Part shown: positions 27,261 through 36,710 of the stretch, in pieces | How positions within the stretch are numbered: the stretch's first letter is position 1 | Layout of the letters: each line of letters opens with the position of its first letter | Source: Bdellovibrionales bacterium | GTDB lineage: Bacteria; Bdellovibrionota; Bdellovibrionia; Bdellovibrionales; Bdellovibrionaceae | Reading direction: 5' to 3' | Length of the DNA stretch: 64,000 nt | Assembly (NCBI GenBank): GCA_016713585.1 | Contig: JADJOV010000026.1 | Coordinates: 1-64,000 of the forward strand | Translations under genes and position numbers: made by a program | The notes under the pieces: model-generated | The model's database searches: none | Told to the model about the DNA's origin: nothing | The model's input: only the letters and a program-made list of their open reading frames with translations

Positions 27261-28568
27261 ATGAACATCCAGAACATGAACACCTTAAAAAAGGCCATTG
27301 GTAAAAGAAAAATGAACCTGATTCTATCAATCTTCTTATCTCTATTTTTGAATGCTCCGCAAGCCTGGTCCACGCTCAATTGCCGGGATCTTGTATTAGG
27401 TGCGCCGAAGGCCCAAGTTCCGATTGATGCTGCTCCTTTGAATTCGGTCAATTTCTATCCGAATAAAGTCAAAGCGCCTGATTACGATAGTCTTATCAAA
27501 GGCCTCAAATCCCTGCAGGCTGGAACTATTCTTGATTTTGGGGGCGGTGACAGGTTTGTCTTTGAAGAGTATGTGGGTGCGGGCGGAACCACAGTCATCG
27601 TAAAGATAGATGATGGCTCCCTTTTGCGAATTCCGAAACTAAATTTAGACGCTAACCCGGGAACTGATGCTTTTGGTTTTGTTAAAGGCCATCAGACACT
27701 CAAAGAAGCCGGCATTAGTGTTGTTGGGCTGGACATCGAAAGAAGCCGGCCTCCCAAATTCTTAGTTGTAGAAAATCTGCATTTTCAGATGACTCTTGAA
27801 GATCTGAAGTATGATCGTGTCAATGTTCCTAAGAATGAGGCCGATCGAGCCTTCGTGATTGAACGGTTACTCGAATTCGCGCGATCAACTTGGAAGTTTC
27901 GATATTGGGGCGACTTCAATGAAACACAGTTAGCCTTTGATGGGAAGAAATGGATTCTTTTTGATATCGCCACACCTATTATTGAAGTGGATAATCTTTC
28001 CCAGTCCAATCATATTTTTTCGCCACTGAACTTTGGCGATGGATATGTTCACCGTTTTGTTGCACAAGATCTTCAAAAGGCAATCGATCAGGCGATCAGT
28101 AAAGAAAGGGAAAGGCGTAAGAAGATTGGTCAAGATCAGGAGCCCGATTCGATCTGGTTCAAAAGGCCACACATCGGTGGTAATGATGTAGATTTTTATT
28201 TCATTTCTGAGGAACAGGGGATTTCTGGGCTGAAGGGGAGCGAAAAGTACTTGCATAAGTCATTTTTGCGCAAGTCGGGAAAAAGAGTTCTAAATTTTCG
28301 GGATGCAGATTATGAAGGATCACGCCTGATTCAAATGAGGGTTGGTAAGTTAGTCGCTGTTGGCAACACCACGGCCCTTTTTGCTGTGACTCTGGGAGAT
28401 TATGGCTCGGGAAAGAGAGTCGAAGGATATATCGAGGTACTGCAAAATTTTAAAGCAGCAAAGGATGCCTTCGCGGAGAGTTTCCCATTGTTGAAAAAGC
28501 GCGGCTTTAAGCATGAGGATCTTGCTGCCATTGGCACAGACTATGTTCTGGTTGTAGACAAGGACTAG
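27261..28568 (+). CDS. Secreted protein with kinase-like motifs
   Basis: 435 residues from the ATG at 27261 (AAGGA 7 nt before). Signal peptide core NLILSIFLSLFLNAPQAWS. A Gly-rich loop EEYVGAGGTTVIVKIDDG (about residues 100-117) is followed by a Lys on the next strand, a hinge-like FLVVENLHF, and RYWGDFNETQLAFDGKKWIL then FDIATP, which resembles the catalytic loop (GDxxxxN) and metal-binding Asp of protein-kinase/aminoglycoside-kinase folds. The order is right for a kinase, though divergent. Exported kinases of unusual kind are known from pathogens; function and activity here are inferred only. Confidence 0.55.
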   Translation: MNIQNMNTLKKAIGKRKMNLILSIFLSLFLNAPQAWSTLNCRDLVLGAPKAQVPIDAAPLNSVNFYPNKVKAPDYDSLIKGLKSLQAGTILDFGGGDRFVFEEYVGAGGTTVIVKIDDGSLLRIPKLNLDANPGTDAFGFVKGHQTLKEAGISVVGLDIERSRPPKFLVVENLHFQMTLEDLKYDRVNVPKNEADRAFVIERLLEFARSTWKFRYWGDFNETQLAFDGKKWILFDIATPIIEVDNLSQSNHIFSPLNFGDGYVHRFVAQDLQKAIDQAISKERERRKKIGQDQEPDSIWFKRPHIGGNDVDFYFISEEQGISGLKGSEKYLHKSFLRKSGKRVLNFRDADYEGSRLIQMRVGKLVAVGNTTALFAVTLGDYGSGKRVEGYIEVLQNFKAAKDAFAESFPLLKKRGFKHEDLAAIGTDYVLVVDKD

Positions 28569-28786
28569 AACTTTGATCCCTCAATCGTCATCTAGCTCGG
28601 ATGGGGAGCTGGACCAATACCCAAGGATACCACAACGGGAGTTCAAGAGCGAATGCATTCCAAGCGGTCAATAAGCTAATAATTGCTCCATAAGTTACGG
28701 AATACTATCCCGCCTGAAATTCATAGACAGCCCTAACTTTTCCACTTTCCTCGACAAGCTTCTGGCATGAGACTCCTGCTATTAAA

Positions 28787-29261
28787 TGAATGATTTACCT
28801 GTGATTTGAATAAAATAAAACAAAACCACCCAGCTAAAGCACAGCAGGTTCCTATTTTCCTTAGGTTTTTCACAAGACACGCAAATCCTTTGGATCATAA
28901 ACTCACTTTTTCCGATAGATTCTTGGCGTGGACAGTGAAATACGCCAATGACTGCTCAGTCAATAGAGAGAGGACAGGATCCGGGGTCAAGAACTCAATA
29001 TGGATACGAGTTCCCGCATGAGAATTGCTACGGATACTTTGTGATGGGCTTAGACCAGAAGACTCAAAGCTGAACGCCACAACCTGGTGAGATGAGCACA
29101 TCAACGATATGCCCCCGTGAATGTATAAGTCCTAGATGGGCAAAGGTGCGGTGCGGACAACAGGATTTCGAAGACGCGCATTATTTTGTTCATTGGGCAG
29201 GTGAATCGAAACCGATTCGATCGCTTTTTTCGTGACCCTCCAAAACACAGGTAAATCTTTA
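28787..29261 (+). repeat. ~470-bp repeat, copy C, full length
   Basis: Left end reads GATTTACCTGTGATTTGAA and right end CACAGGTAAATCTTTA. Same orientation as copy B, with a small ATAAA insertion near 28815 and a few substitutions. TAAA lies outside both ends (28783-28786, 29262-29265) and might be a target duplication. Confidence 0.75.
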
Positions 29262-29286
29262 TAAAGGCGACTTCTGGGGTCAGCCG

Positions 29287-29446
29287 TTAAAGCCTTCCTC
29301 TATAGGATATTGAGCTGAAGAGGGGCGCCGTCATCTTTACGATGATACCGTTTATCTCAAGATATTTGGCGACTCTGTGGGCGATTGTCTTAATCAGTCC
29401 CTCTAGCTCTGGGACAGTTGGTGGTGCAGTTTTGTGAAAGTCCTTT
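29287..29446 (-). pseudogene. IS91-family transposase fragment
   Basis: Reads PPTVPELEGLIKTIAHRVAK then YLEINGIIV, which matches the segment of IS91-type (HUH, Y2) transposases just before the GF-LH motif. No start or flanking domains. The adjoining DNA (29470-29580) is an inverted copy of 35160-35245, next to another IS91 fragment. Confidence 0.5.
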
Positions 29447-29469
29447 GGGATCTGAGAGTCCAGCTTTTT

Positions 29470-29580
29470 TGAGAAGAAAGGAAGCTTGCAAACCTCAAAC
29501 TGTGGCTAAGTCGAGGCTGAGATCTTGGGCTCAAGCTCAGCTCGGTCGAGTCTGGACGCTACTTTATACTCCTGAAGTTC
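29470..29580 (-). repeat. Inverted copy of 35160-35245
   Basis: The stretch with GTGGCTAAGTCGAGGCTGAG and CAGCTCGGTCGAGTCTGGAC occurs in reverse complement at 35160-35245 (AGCGTCCAGACTCCGACCGA, GCCTCGACTCAGCCACAG). Both copies flank IS91 transposase fragments, so this is probably IS91-derived DNA. Confidence 0.6.
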
Positions 29581-29658
29581 CTGTGGCTCACATATACGAG
29601 AGCCTTTAATCCTTTGAATCGGACAAAGGTCTGGTCAGGAAAAGTTCAAAAGTACGAT

Positions 29659-30116
29659 CTATGAACTTGAGGTTAAGGTGGAATTTTTGTCGGTGAGAAT
29701 AGCAACGAAATCGCCGTGGAATTCCGCACACAAAATCCCTTGCACCTGGACACAAGCATGAAGGGCAACTCTAGATTTTAGTTTTTTCTTGAGTCGGGCA
29801 AAGAATTCGTCCTTTAACGATTTTTCCCATTTCACCACGACTGTAAAGTTCCCTGTCACGGGCAATTTATACTTTATTTGGCCTTCAGAGATGACTATAT
29901 CATTGGTGAAAATTCCCTGTTCGCGAATTCCTGTCAAAAAAAGACCATAACAAGCCAATGCGCAAGCTGTATATTGGCTTCCCCAAAAGCTGTTCCCTTG
30001 TGATTGCGGTTCTCAGCTAAACGAAAAAAAATTTCGATTTTCTCGGAATCTAAAACGGTGACAGTCAGCCCCATAAATTGGGTGATTGGAATTTCCTTAA
30101 AAAGAGCTCTTGCAAT
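29659..30116 (-). pseudogene. YiiD-type thioesterase (frameshift, no normal start)
   Basis: Frame one reads LFKEIPITQFMGLTVTVLDS then LAENRNHKGTAFG; one base is missing in a G run near 29988 and the other frame continues GSQYTACALACYGLFLTG then VISEGQIKYKLPVTGNFTVV. This is the hotdog-fold putative thioesterase domain (PF09500), with its NHKGTAFGGS active-site region exactly at the break. Upstream the frame meets TGA at 30117-30119 with only ATT available as a start, so it appears decayed. Confidence 0.55.
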
Positions 30117-30482
30117 TCATTCGACGTCACGACGACTTAGGGTAGCTAGTCAAGTTTCAAATGTCAAGTCTACGGCACTCCGGGAAGGGATCCATGCTCA
30201 GAAGAAATCTCTGGAACTCCTTTTGAAATGCAGTCGCCGACATTCCCAAAATAAAAATTTTCGTTCATTGAATTCGAAACAAAATGAACATAGCCCCCCT
30301 CTCTTTGAGGGCCGTCGCGCAGGCACGATCTTTACAAGGATAGCCATCGCCTGGGAAGTAGGAGTCGATTCTTTCCGAACGTCGAAATGCCACTGCTGCC
30401 AAGAGGTTTCTAAAAAACCTTATTAATCATAACGGCAAACCAATCAAAAAAAAAAAAAAAATATCGATAAGAGTGGCGCCAA
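30117..30482. other. Non-coding stretch with A15 run
   Basis: No gene seen. It contains a long poly-A run near 30448-30463 and CCCTC/GAGGG arms at about 30299-30314. It separates the thioesterase remnant from an IS6 fragment. Confidence 0.4.
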
Positions 30483-30689
30483 TGCAAGCACCTAAACAAC
30501 ATCATTGAACAGGACCACCGGTTTTTTAAAAGAAGGATTGATCCAATGTTGGGCTTCAAGAGCTTTGAATCTGCAGGTGCAACATTGGCTGGAATCGAAG
30601 TCGTTAGAATGCTTCATAAACGACAGCAGAGATGCGCCGAAAATTCGTCGAATTCAGTGCCAGAAATGTTTAAATTATTAGCAGCCTGA
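30483..30689 (+). pseudogene. IS6-family transposase, C-terminal fragment
   Basis: Reads CKHLNNIIEQDHRFFKRRID then PMLGFKSFESAGATLAGIEV and VRMLHKRQQ, which is the highly conserved end of IS6/IS26-type DDE transposases, including the catalytic Glu in NNIIEQDHR. The N-terminal two thirds are missing. Confidence 0.75.
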
Positions 30690-30888
30690 GAAATTCTCTG
30701 AAATGGTTTACTTCGCAAAAAAATTTATCCGCATTTGCGAGAGAACCGTTTGTTGGCCTCGGCTTTGCAATAAAACTTGTTATGACTCAAACAAACATTC
30801 GATTTGGCTACGAATTTAATTATTTTTGTGTGATTGGTACCCACCTAACCTACCGCCATTGGGATTAACCAGATTCAATTTGCAGGTC

Positions 30889-31242
30889 TCAATAATTGAA
30901 AAAATAATGGCGGCAGTTTCCGCTCCGCGCGCTGAAAGTGTTCCATACCAAGTCTTTCTTCCAACAACATGACTTCTTGAAAATCTTTCTGCTGATCTCT
31001 TTTTGCTTGAACATTTCACGACGGGAGATACTAAATCTTCTATGAACTTTATTGCTAATAATTTCAGAGATTTCCCTCAATACTCTGTTGATCTCGCCAA
31101 GTGATGTGAAGGTGATTTTGCGGTTCTTCCAACGAAAACACTTCTGAACAGTTTTTACAGCACCCTCAACCAAAGCCTTGTCTTTAGGGGAATAAATGCG
31201 CGATGGCGCCACTGTTGCGCCATCGTTATAGTGTACCGGCAA
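30889..31242 (-). pseudogene. IS21-family transposase (IstA) fragment
   Basis: 117 residues with APSRIYSPKDKALVEGAVKT and VQKCFRWKNRKITFTSLGEI, then FSISRREMFKQ. These are the post-DDE segments of IstA (KPRDKAKVE...V, SRRE.F). The N-terminal HTH and most of the DDE core are missing, and no istB is present. Fragment. Confidence 0.65.
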
Positions 31243-31260
31243 AACAGTTACAGACTTAGT

Positions 31261-31581
31261 TTATCTTATGATAAACCATACAGAGATGCTTAACCTCTTC
31301 ATAGCTCCAACTAAATCCAAGTGAGCCTGTTTAATTTGATTTTCAGATGCCCCTTTAGGATTATAAGATAGCCCAAAGACGGTGGGCTCAAATGTTAGCA
31401 ATTCATCCTCGGTAAGAGTCCTATCGTTTTCTGATTTAGCTCCACAACGGGCATAAATAAATGTGTCTTTCACTTCAACTGAATTCACATAAGTCACCTT
31501 GCTTATTGTATCGATCAAACAAACTCCCGAAAATGCAGTATTGGAAATCAACAGAAGCATGACCATAATTACTTTTCTCAT
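31261..31581 (-). CDS. Small secreted protein, unknown
   Basis: 106 residues: signal peptide KVIMVMLLLISNTAFSGVC, then KVTYVNSVEVKDTFIYARCG and LSYNPKGASENQIKQAHLDL. Good ribosome site (GGAGAA) before the ATG at 31579-31581. No family recognised. It sits between IS fragments and may be a survivor or recent arrival. Confidence 0.5.
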   Translation of the reverse strand: MRKVIMVMLLLISNTAFSGVCLIDTISKVTYVNSVEVKDTFIYARCGAKSENDRTLTEDELLTFEPTVFGLSYNPKGASENQIKQAHLDLVGAMKRLSISVWFIIR

Positions 31582-31686
31582 CGTTTTTCTCCTGCTCTAC
31601 TGAGCAATTAATTTTAAAAAGCCACATTGTTTAAAAGTTCACTTGAAGACAATTCTATCTCGAACGAGATATAAAATCCTCTTAGG

Positions 31687-31695
31687 ATTTGAGGT
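31687..31695. repeat. 9-bp target-site duplication, left
   Basis: ATTTGAGGT directly abuts the left inverted repeat of the IS4-family element; the same nine bases follow the right end at 32965-32973. Confidence 0.85.
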
Positions 31696-32964
31696 CAGGC
31701 CTGACCGGTTCAATTTGAATTAATTCAAGCCGTAGATCCTACAACAGAAGCAGAACTCCAGCGGCAGCCGTCGGGAGGGCCAGTATCCATGAGGCTCTTC
31801 TGAATTGAACCTGAGCGAATTGTTCTAAGCAGACCCCAAAGCGTTCCTTTAAATTGGTCTGTGAGTTTTTTCAGCTGCAACAGTAGTTGAAAAAGAACTG
31901 CTACGGCCAGCAAAACCCTGACAGCATTTTTTGTTTTTACCGGAAGCCTTCGAATATCAAGGTGGCCCTTCAGCCAACGGAACAATAGTTCAACAGCCCA
32001 ACGGCGCTTGTAAATATCGGCAATTGTTTGGCCAGATATTTTAGAATCTGAACAAACAAAATGAAATATTTTCTAGGACACTGGATCTCGATAAATCACA
32101 TGTCGTAATTTTAGATTTTTCTTGCAATTTGTTTTGTTGGTGGGTTTATAAGGCCCATCATAAAGAACCCCATCTTTGTTCTTCATTTTATGTAGAATTT
32201 TTATTTGGAGATACCGGACTCTCGGAGAATCCTTTAGGCGAGTGACAAAATCTGATTTTATAGAGACAATTTTTTTCCATAAGTCGAAGTCATTGTAGGC
32301 ACGATCAAAGACATACATTTTTCCCTGCAACAGGCGCAACTCAAGACTTACGGGAGAATCATTCCGGCGGCCTGGGGTTATAACAAAGTCGTCAATCCAC
32401 TCACCATCAACATCCCAAATAACGTGAAGTTTTGCCGCAGCTTTATGTTCATTTTTGCAATGCTTTTGTTTCCATCCGAGCTCAGAAAAGAGACTGCCGT
32501 GAACCTTGATCTCGGTTGAATCAATGGCCAGAATTTGTCGAATAGCTTTCTTAATTTTCCTGGACTCAGCTTTTGCTCGGATGTCGAGCAAAATTGAATC
32601 GCAAAGTTCTTGAAAAAATCCAGAGTTTCTTTCTCTGATGGCGTCACCAAAAGTAGAGTCTGGAATCCCCAGGGTGGCCTCTACATCCCGATAAGACTTT
32701 ATCTGTAGAACAAAACAAGGAAGCAGGGCATGGGTCAGTTCCCAAGTTGAAAGTTCTCGAACCCCCTTATCGACGCCCCACTTGTCAGCTAATGCGCTGA
32801 ATCTTTTTTACCAATGAGTTGAAAAAGAGATTTTCCCTTGTGATGCTGTCTCATGTTGTCGGCCTTCTTTGGTTTTTCTTTTTTTCTTCGCAGAAAAATC
32901 AAAACAACCAATCGAAGGTCTGGCAACTACTTGTTTTTATTTAAAATTAAACCGGTCAGGCCTG
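31696..32964 (-). mobile_element. IS4-family insertion sequence, 1269 bp
   Basis: The ends CAGGCCTGACCGGTTCAATT and (reverse complement of the right end) CAGGCCTGACCGGTTTAATT are near-perfect inverted repeats of about 28 bp. A perfect 9-bp duplication ATTTGAGGT flanks it. Inside is a single minus-strand transposase with two lesions. Perfect ends and duplication argue for recent insertion, which makes the transposase lesions notable. Confidence 0.88.
31725..32854 (-). pseudogene. IS4-family DDE transposase with frameshift and stop
   Basis: From the ATG at 32854: MRQHHKGKSLFQLIGKKDS, then a frame break near 32805 (one T missing), then LADKWGVDKGVRELSTWELT, DSTFGDAIRERNSGFFQEL, AIDSTEIKVHGSLFSELGWK (first catalytic Asp), GKMYVFDRAYNDFDLW (YREK-like DRAY region), an in-frame TAG at 32070-32072 after YRDPVS, and then the C-terminus ADIYKRRWAVELLFRWLKGH with the catalytic Glu. 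All catalytic regions are present but the protein cannot be made in one piece. Confidence 0.85.
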
Positions 32965-32973
32965 ATTTGAGGT
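32965..32973. repeat. 9-bp target-site duplication, right
   Basis: ATTTGAGGT, identical to 31687-31695. Confidence 0.85.
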
Positions 32974-33024
32974 CTCTAAAAGCTATATAAAACAACATGT
33001 TAGTGGTATTGAAGAGATTTTCTG

Positions 33025-33150
33025 AGCCCTTGGAGTTCATCAAAAAGCTTGCAGCTCTTTTCTCTCGGCCACGAGTTCATCTCACCAGATTTCACGGAGT
33101 CTTTGCTTCAAACACCAAGCACAGAAAACTCATCGTCCCGAGAATGTTAT
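33025..33150 (+). pseudogene. IS91-family transposase fragment
   Basis: Reads PLEFIKKLAALFSRPRVHLT then RFHGVFASNTKHRKLIVPR. This is the near-invariant PxELxxRLAxLxPxPRxHLxRYHGVxAPxxxxR segment of IS91-type transposases. No other part of the gene adjoins it. Confidence 0.7.
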
Positions 33151-33185
33151 GGGTCAAATAATTAGAGAAACCCTACCAAAAAAAC

Positions 33186-34793
33186 TTACCGAACTTCTTC
33201 GAGTTGAACAATCCCCTGGTGGTTGAGGACCAAGCGAATGCGTTCGAGAGTATCTCGCAACTTTCCATCAGCGCCGAGGCTTTGATAGCGAAAAACGATA
33301 TTGATATGATAGACTTTGCTGCAAGAAACGACCTGCAGCGTATTTGTTTCGCCATCGAAGTGCAAAGCGTTGGTTTTTGGATCATCGGCATGCTTCACCC
33401 ACTGGCTGATATCGAATCTCATAATGTCATTGATATCCCGTCTTCGCTGATGAAACTTCGAAATTTTCTTTGGGTACAAAGTGACTTGTTTTTCGTATTT
33501 CATAACTCTTTCAGGTTTCCCTTCGACGTCAATAGATGTGATATTATCAATGTTTCGCCGATTTCTTACAACATCAGGAATTTTACTTGGTTCGATAAAG
33601 GCGAATGCTTCACGAAAAACACCGACAACTTGCTGAGTTCCAGGGTCGAGAATCCGAGTTTTGAAATCAGCAACTCCGCGAAGCATTCGTTGAGAGAGAA
33701 ACACTTTCATCCAATCTTTCATGCGGTCTTTCAAGATATAGCTAACTACCACGATCACCACAAACATGGAGCTGCTCGTCGAAAATCGATTCTGAGCAAA
33801 GATAGTCACGATGGCAGCAAAGAGCATAGCGAGCCCGGCAGCGATGGAAAAATTCAATTGAGCAAGAAATTGCCATTCTGTTTGTTCTAAATTTAAATAA
33901 AGACTGCTTGAAGTAAATTTCTTCAGAACCCCTTTTCGATAGGGCAAGATCGAATTGTCGCTGCCCTTTTGAATCAAAGAAGGATAGAGCATACTTGCAC
34001 GGTGTTTTTGCTGTTGCAGCAATACTTCTTCAATTTCTTTTCTTAATTCCAAACATTTTCCTGAAAATATACTCTTATCTTGAAAGTCTTTGTACATCAG
34101 AGACAAATGATCTTCGATCGTAAGACTATAGAATTCGTCAAAAAAACGATAAGCGTCTCGCACCTTATCAGGGAGCTGCGGGCGAAAAATTTCCAACCTC
34201 AGAGATGAAATATCGTTCGTGAGTTCATGGACATCGCGCAGAAGTCGATGGGTGGCGGCAAACAAGGCACTTTGACTTTCCAAGTTTTCTTCCGGGTCAT
34301 GCTGGTGATTAATTTGGCGAATAACTTCCATAGTGGTATCGCGGAGAGATCGGCGAATAACTTGTCCCAAAAGTTTGATTTCTTCAATTGTTTCACGCAA
34401 TACAATCGCTGATTGTGTGGGGTTTACTGAGTTGAGTAGAAGACTCTCGACCCCCTGTTTTAATTTATTCCAAGGTGATGCCGTGACGGCTTTGTCGGTA
34501 ATTTTATCAAGTGCAATTTGCGGTGTTTTGAATCGAATATATTTATGAATTCCAGAATAGAAATCATGTTTGGAGTAATTGCCTGGAGCCACATTGAGTG
34601 ATTTAGGCACAAAGAAATAGCTCTCAACCTCGTAGGTGCTAGATCTTGACTCAGGCAAGTCAATTTGAAGTCTGATTTCAAAATGGCGAGAATCATGAAT
34701 AGTAATCTTTGAATCAATGATATCATCGATATCGTGCTTGCGGCTAGCTAAAATGTTCGACTCGCGGTCCATCTGAATAGGGGTGCCCATCAC
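33186..34793 (-). CDS. Large membrane protein of unknown function
   Basis: 535 residues, uninterrupted. A beta-rich N-terminus (FEIRLQIDLPESRSSTYEVE), a long helical region (about 100-290), two adjacent hydrophobic segments (about 310-334 LAQLNFSIAAGLAMLFAAI, and 340-354 SSMFVVIVVVSYILK), then a soluble C-terminal domain (about 370-535) that ends LERIRLVLNHQGIVQLEEVR. No enzyme motif visible. The ATG is preceded by GGAGGAT. Similar architecture occurs in conserved hypothetical proteins of delta-type bacteria; I cannot assign a role. One of few intact large genes in the decayed region. Confidence 0.75.
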   Translation of the reverse strand: MMGTPIQMDRESNILASRKHDIDDIIDSKITIHDSRHFEIRLQIDLPESRSSTYEVESYFFVPKSLNVAPGNYSKHDFYSGIHKYIRFKTPQIALDKITDKAVTASPWNKLKQGVESLLLNSVNPTQSAIVLRETIEEIKLLGQVIRRSLRDTTMEVIRQINHQHDPEENLESQSALFAATHRLLRDVHELTNDISSLRLEIFRPQLPDKVRDAYRFFDEFYSLTIEDHLSLMYKDFQDKSIFSGKCLELRKEIEEVLLQQQKHRASMLYPSLIQKGSDNSILPYRKGVLKKFTSSSLYLNLEQTEWQFLAQLNFSIAAGLAMLFAAIVTIFAQNRFSTSSSMFVVIVVVSYILKDRMKDWMKVFLSQRMLRGVADFKTRILDPGTQQVVGVFREAFAFIEPSKIPDVVRNRRNIDNITSIDVEGKPERVMKYEKQVTLYPKKISKFHQRRRDINDIMRFDISQWVKHADDPKTNALHFDGETNTLQVVSCSKVYHINIVFRYQSLGADGKLRDTLERIRLVLNHQGIVQLEEVR

Positions 34794-35159
34794 AAAAATC
34801 CTCCGAGTTTAATTTCCAATTAAACTCGGAAGATATCGCAGTTTCCTAAGGCTATGCTATTTAAATCTGCAATGTTGCGCGGTTCATAAAGGCTCTAGGG
34901 CCCAACCTTGTAGGTGAATTTTCGTGCGAGCTTCAAGGAAACAAATCCCATACCAATGCCGGCAGTATCGCCTTCGCTATCAACACGGTCATAGATCGCC
35001 TGACCCGAGGAGTCCATGGTGGCTTATAATGTTCCCGCCGAATGACAAACCCAATTTCCCTCGCAGGAATTGGGTTTTCGAAGGGAATCAGGCAAGAATT
35101 CGAATAGCTACCGACGCCATTCAGATTTCTGCCGGATCAAAGACGTCTGTCGCACGAGA
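34794..35159. other. Non-coding stretch with a terminator-like hairpin
   Basis: No gene recognised. It holds the hairpin at 35048-35078 and leads into IS91-derived DNA. Confidence 0.4.
35048..35078 (+). terminator. Terminator-like hairpin with T run
   Basis: AACCCAATTTCC and GGAATTGGGTT pair (one bulge) over a 6-nt loop, followed by TTTTCG. Fits an intrinsic terminator, but no active gene lies directly upstream. Confidence 0.45.
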
Positions 35160-35245
35160 TACTAGCAGCGTCCAGACTCCGACCGAGCTGAGCTTGAGCC
35201 CAAGCTCTTAGCCTCGACTCAGCCACAGTTTGAGGTTTGCAAGCT
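35160..35245 (+). repeat. Inverted copy of 29470-29580
   Basis: Carries GCGTCCAGACTCCGACCGAG and TCGACTCAGCCACAGTTTGA, the reverse complement of the copy near 29.5 kb. It directly precedes the N-terminal part of an IS91 transposase remnant. Confidence 0.6.
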
Positions 35246-35269
35246 TATTCCCTCTTCATGGTCGAACGT

Positions 35270-35885
35270 GCCCCAAAACCCTTCCAGAGCTTCAAAGAGT
35301 TCCAATACAAAAGGCATCGACCTGAGGAGTCAGTCCTTTACAAACTCATCCAGGAAAACCTTGAGACCTGGCCTTGTTGGCAAGTACTCTGGCTTCACTC
35401 TCCACGGAGGTGTTGCCGTAGGCCCTGGGCAACGAGACAAGCTTGAAAAGATCGCCCGATATATTGCAAGGCCCGCCATCAGCGAAGAGAGGCTCTCTGT
35501 CAATTCTAGAGGGTAGGTCATCTAAAAGCTTAAAACGCCATATGACGCTTCATCCCAACCCCACCCGCCACGACTCCGACCCAAGAAAAGGCCGACCGGA
35601 CTCAGGATGACAACATTGAGAACGCCTCAACAAAGAAAAAGCGCATCACCTGGGCTCAACTGCTCAAGCGAGTCTTCAAAATAGACATGGAAATCTGCAA
35701 TGTTTGCGGCGGCAAAATGGCAGTCATCTCCGCAATCACTGATCCCGAGGTGATCCAAAAAATACTCGAGCATCTGAAACTTCCCACAAGATCACCGAAA
35801 ATCCACCCAAGCCGAGGATCACCACAACAGCATCGCAAAGACGCTGGAGACGACTTTGTCCAAGCCTTCCCTGATTATGATTAGA
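35270..35885 (+). pseudogene. IS91-family transposase remnant with deletions
   Basis: Pieces in order: YKRHRPEESVLYKLIQENLE (N-terminus), then a jump in another frame to GKYSGFTLHGGVAVGPGQRD and KLEKIARYIARPAISEERLS, a gap with stops, and finally KRITWAQLLKRVFKIDMEIC, NVCGGKMAVISAITDPEVIQ and KILEHLKLPT. These are the start, the GF-LH/RYxxRP region and the Cys-rich C-terminus of IS91-type transposases. The central part with the HUH and catalytic Tyr is lost. The last 200 bp recur at 61265-61465. Confidence 0.75.
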
Positions 35886-36065
35886 TCAAGACACACATAT
35901 AGTGCTTTCATGGGCAAAAACTAACTCTCCCCTGGTCCCAGTCGGTAAACGATTTAAAATAGTCCTGACTAAAAGGCTCATCGGACAGTACCAAACCGCC
36001 AGTTAAAACCATTCCTTTTCTATACAGACGTTAAATCCTCTGGAATAATTTCTGAGGAGGCATAA

Positions 36066-36559
36066 ATGAAATCCTTAATTATCAAGTCTTTTGCAATTTA
36101 TTATTTACTTCCAGCCGTGGCTTTTTCTGAGCACCAACAGCCGCTACAAAGAAATGATTTTACAACATGGCCTAGAGCCCACGTAAAAGAATTTGGCTGC
36201 TTTCTAGAGAAAGAATTTGGCTACAAAGATAAGAAGTTTAATTGTAGTCTAAAACAATATACAAATAAGGGCGATCCCTGCAAAAACACTGCTGAATACA
36301 ATGAAGGGCCGGAATTTCCCAAGGCATTAGCGGGAAAAGTAAATGCCAAAATAGAGTCAATTGATCTGGCTTGGGAGCATGGGGATCTTCAAAATGTTTC
36401 AATCACTTTAAAAGAAAATATTCAGAGAAAGAGTTGAGAGAGTCATTAAAACTACCTATCGGAGCGAGTATTCAGGATTGCAGCAAAACCAATACATGCA
36501 TTGTTTTAATCGGCTTTGATCATATGGGTGCCGGCGACATCGATTGCAGCGAACAATGA
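36066..36559 (+). CDS. Secreted Cys-containing protein (one frameshift)
   Basis: AGGAGG 7 nt before the ATG. Signal peptide IKSFAIYYLLPAVAFSEHQ. Frame one runs to 36437 (EFGCFLEKEFGYKDKKFNCS then IESIDLAWEHGDLQNVSITL); adding one A to the A4 run near 36416 gives KEKYSEKELRESLKLPIGAS and IQDCSKTNTCIVLIGFDHMG ending DIDCSEQ at 36559. About 164 residues with paired cysteines, which suggests a disulfide-bonded periplasmic or secreted protein. A terminator follows. No family recognised. Confidence 0.65.
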
Positions 36560-36587
36560 CACTTGGTTCCAAGGCGTAAAAAACAAA

Positions 36588-36617
36588 AACGGCTCAACCT
36601 TCAATGGCGGAGCCGTT
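36588..36617 (+). terminator. Intrinsic terminator
   Basis: AACGGCTC and GAGCCGTT pair perfectly across a 14-nt loop and are followed by TCTTTATAT, 29 nt after the stop of the secreted protein gene. This supports 36559 as the real end. Confidence 0.65.
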
Positions 36618-36710
36618 TCTTTATATAGCCAGCTAAATTTTGATGGAACCTATGAAGGCGACCTTTTTAATCAGTCGTAGGTTTCGTAGTATTCTCCCCA
36701 AGCTCGATAA

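Noticed and set aside
30004..30426. 140-codon plus-strand frame
   Set aside because: Opposite the thioesterase remnant and rich in unlikely residues; no family.
33204..33890. 228-codon plus-strand frame
   Set aside because: Antisense to the intact 535-residue membrane protein, whose strand has the ribosome site and coherent membrane segments.
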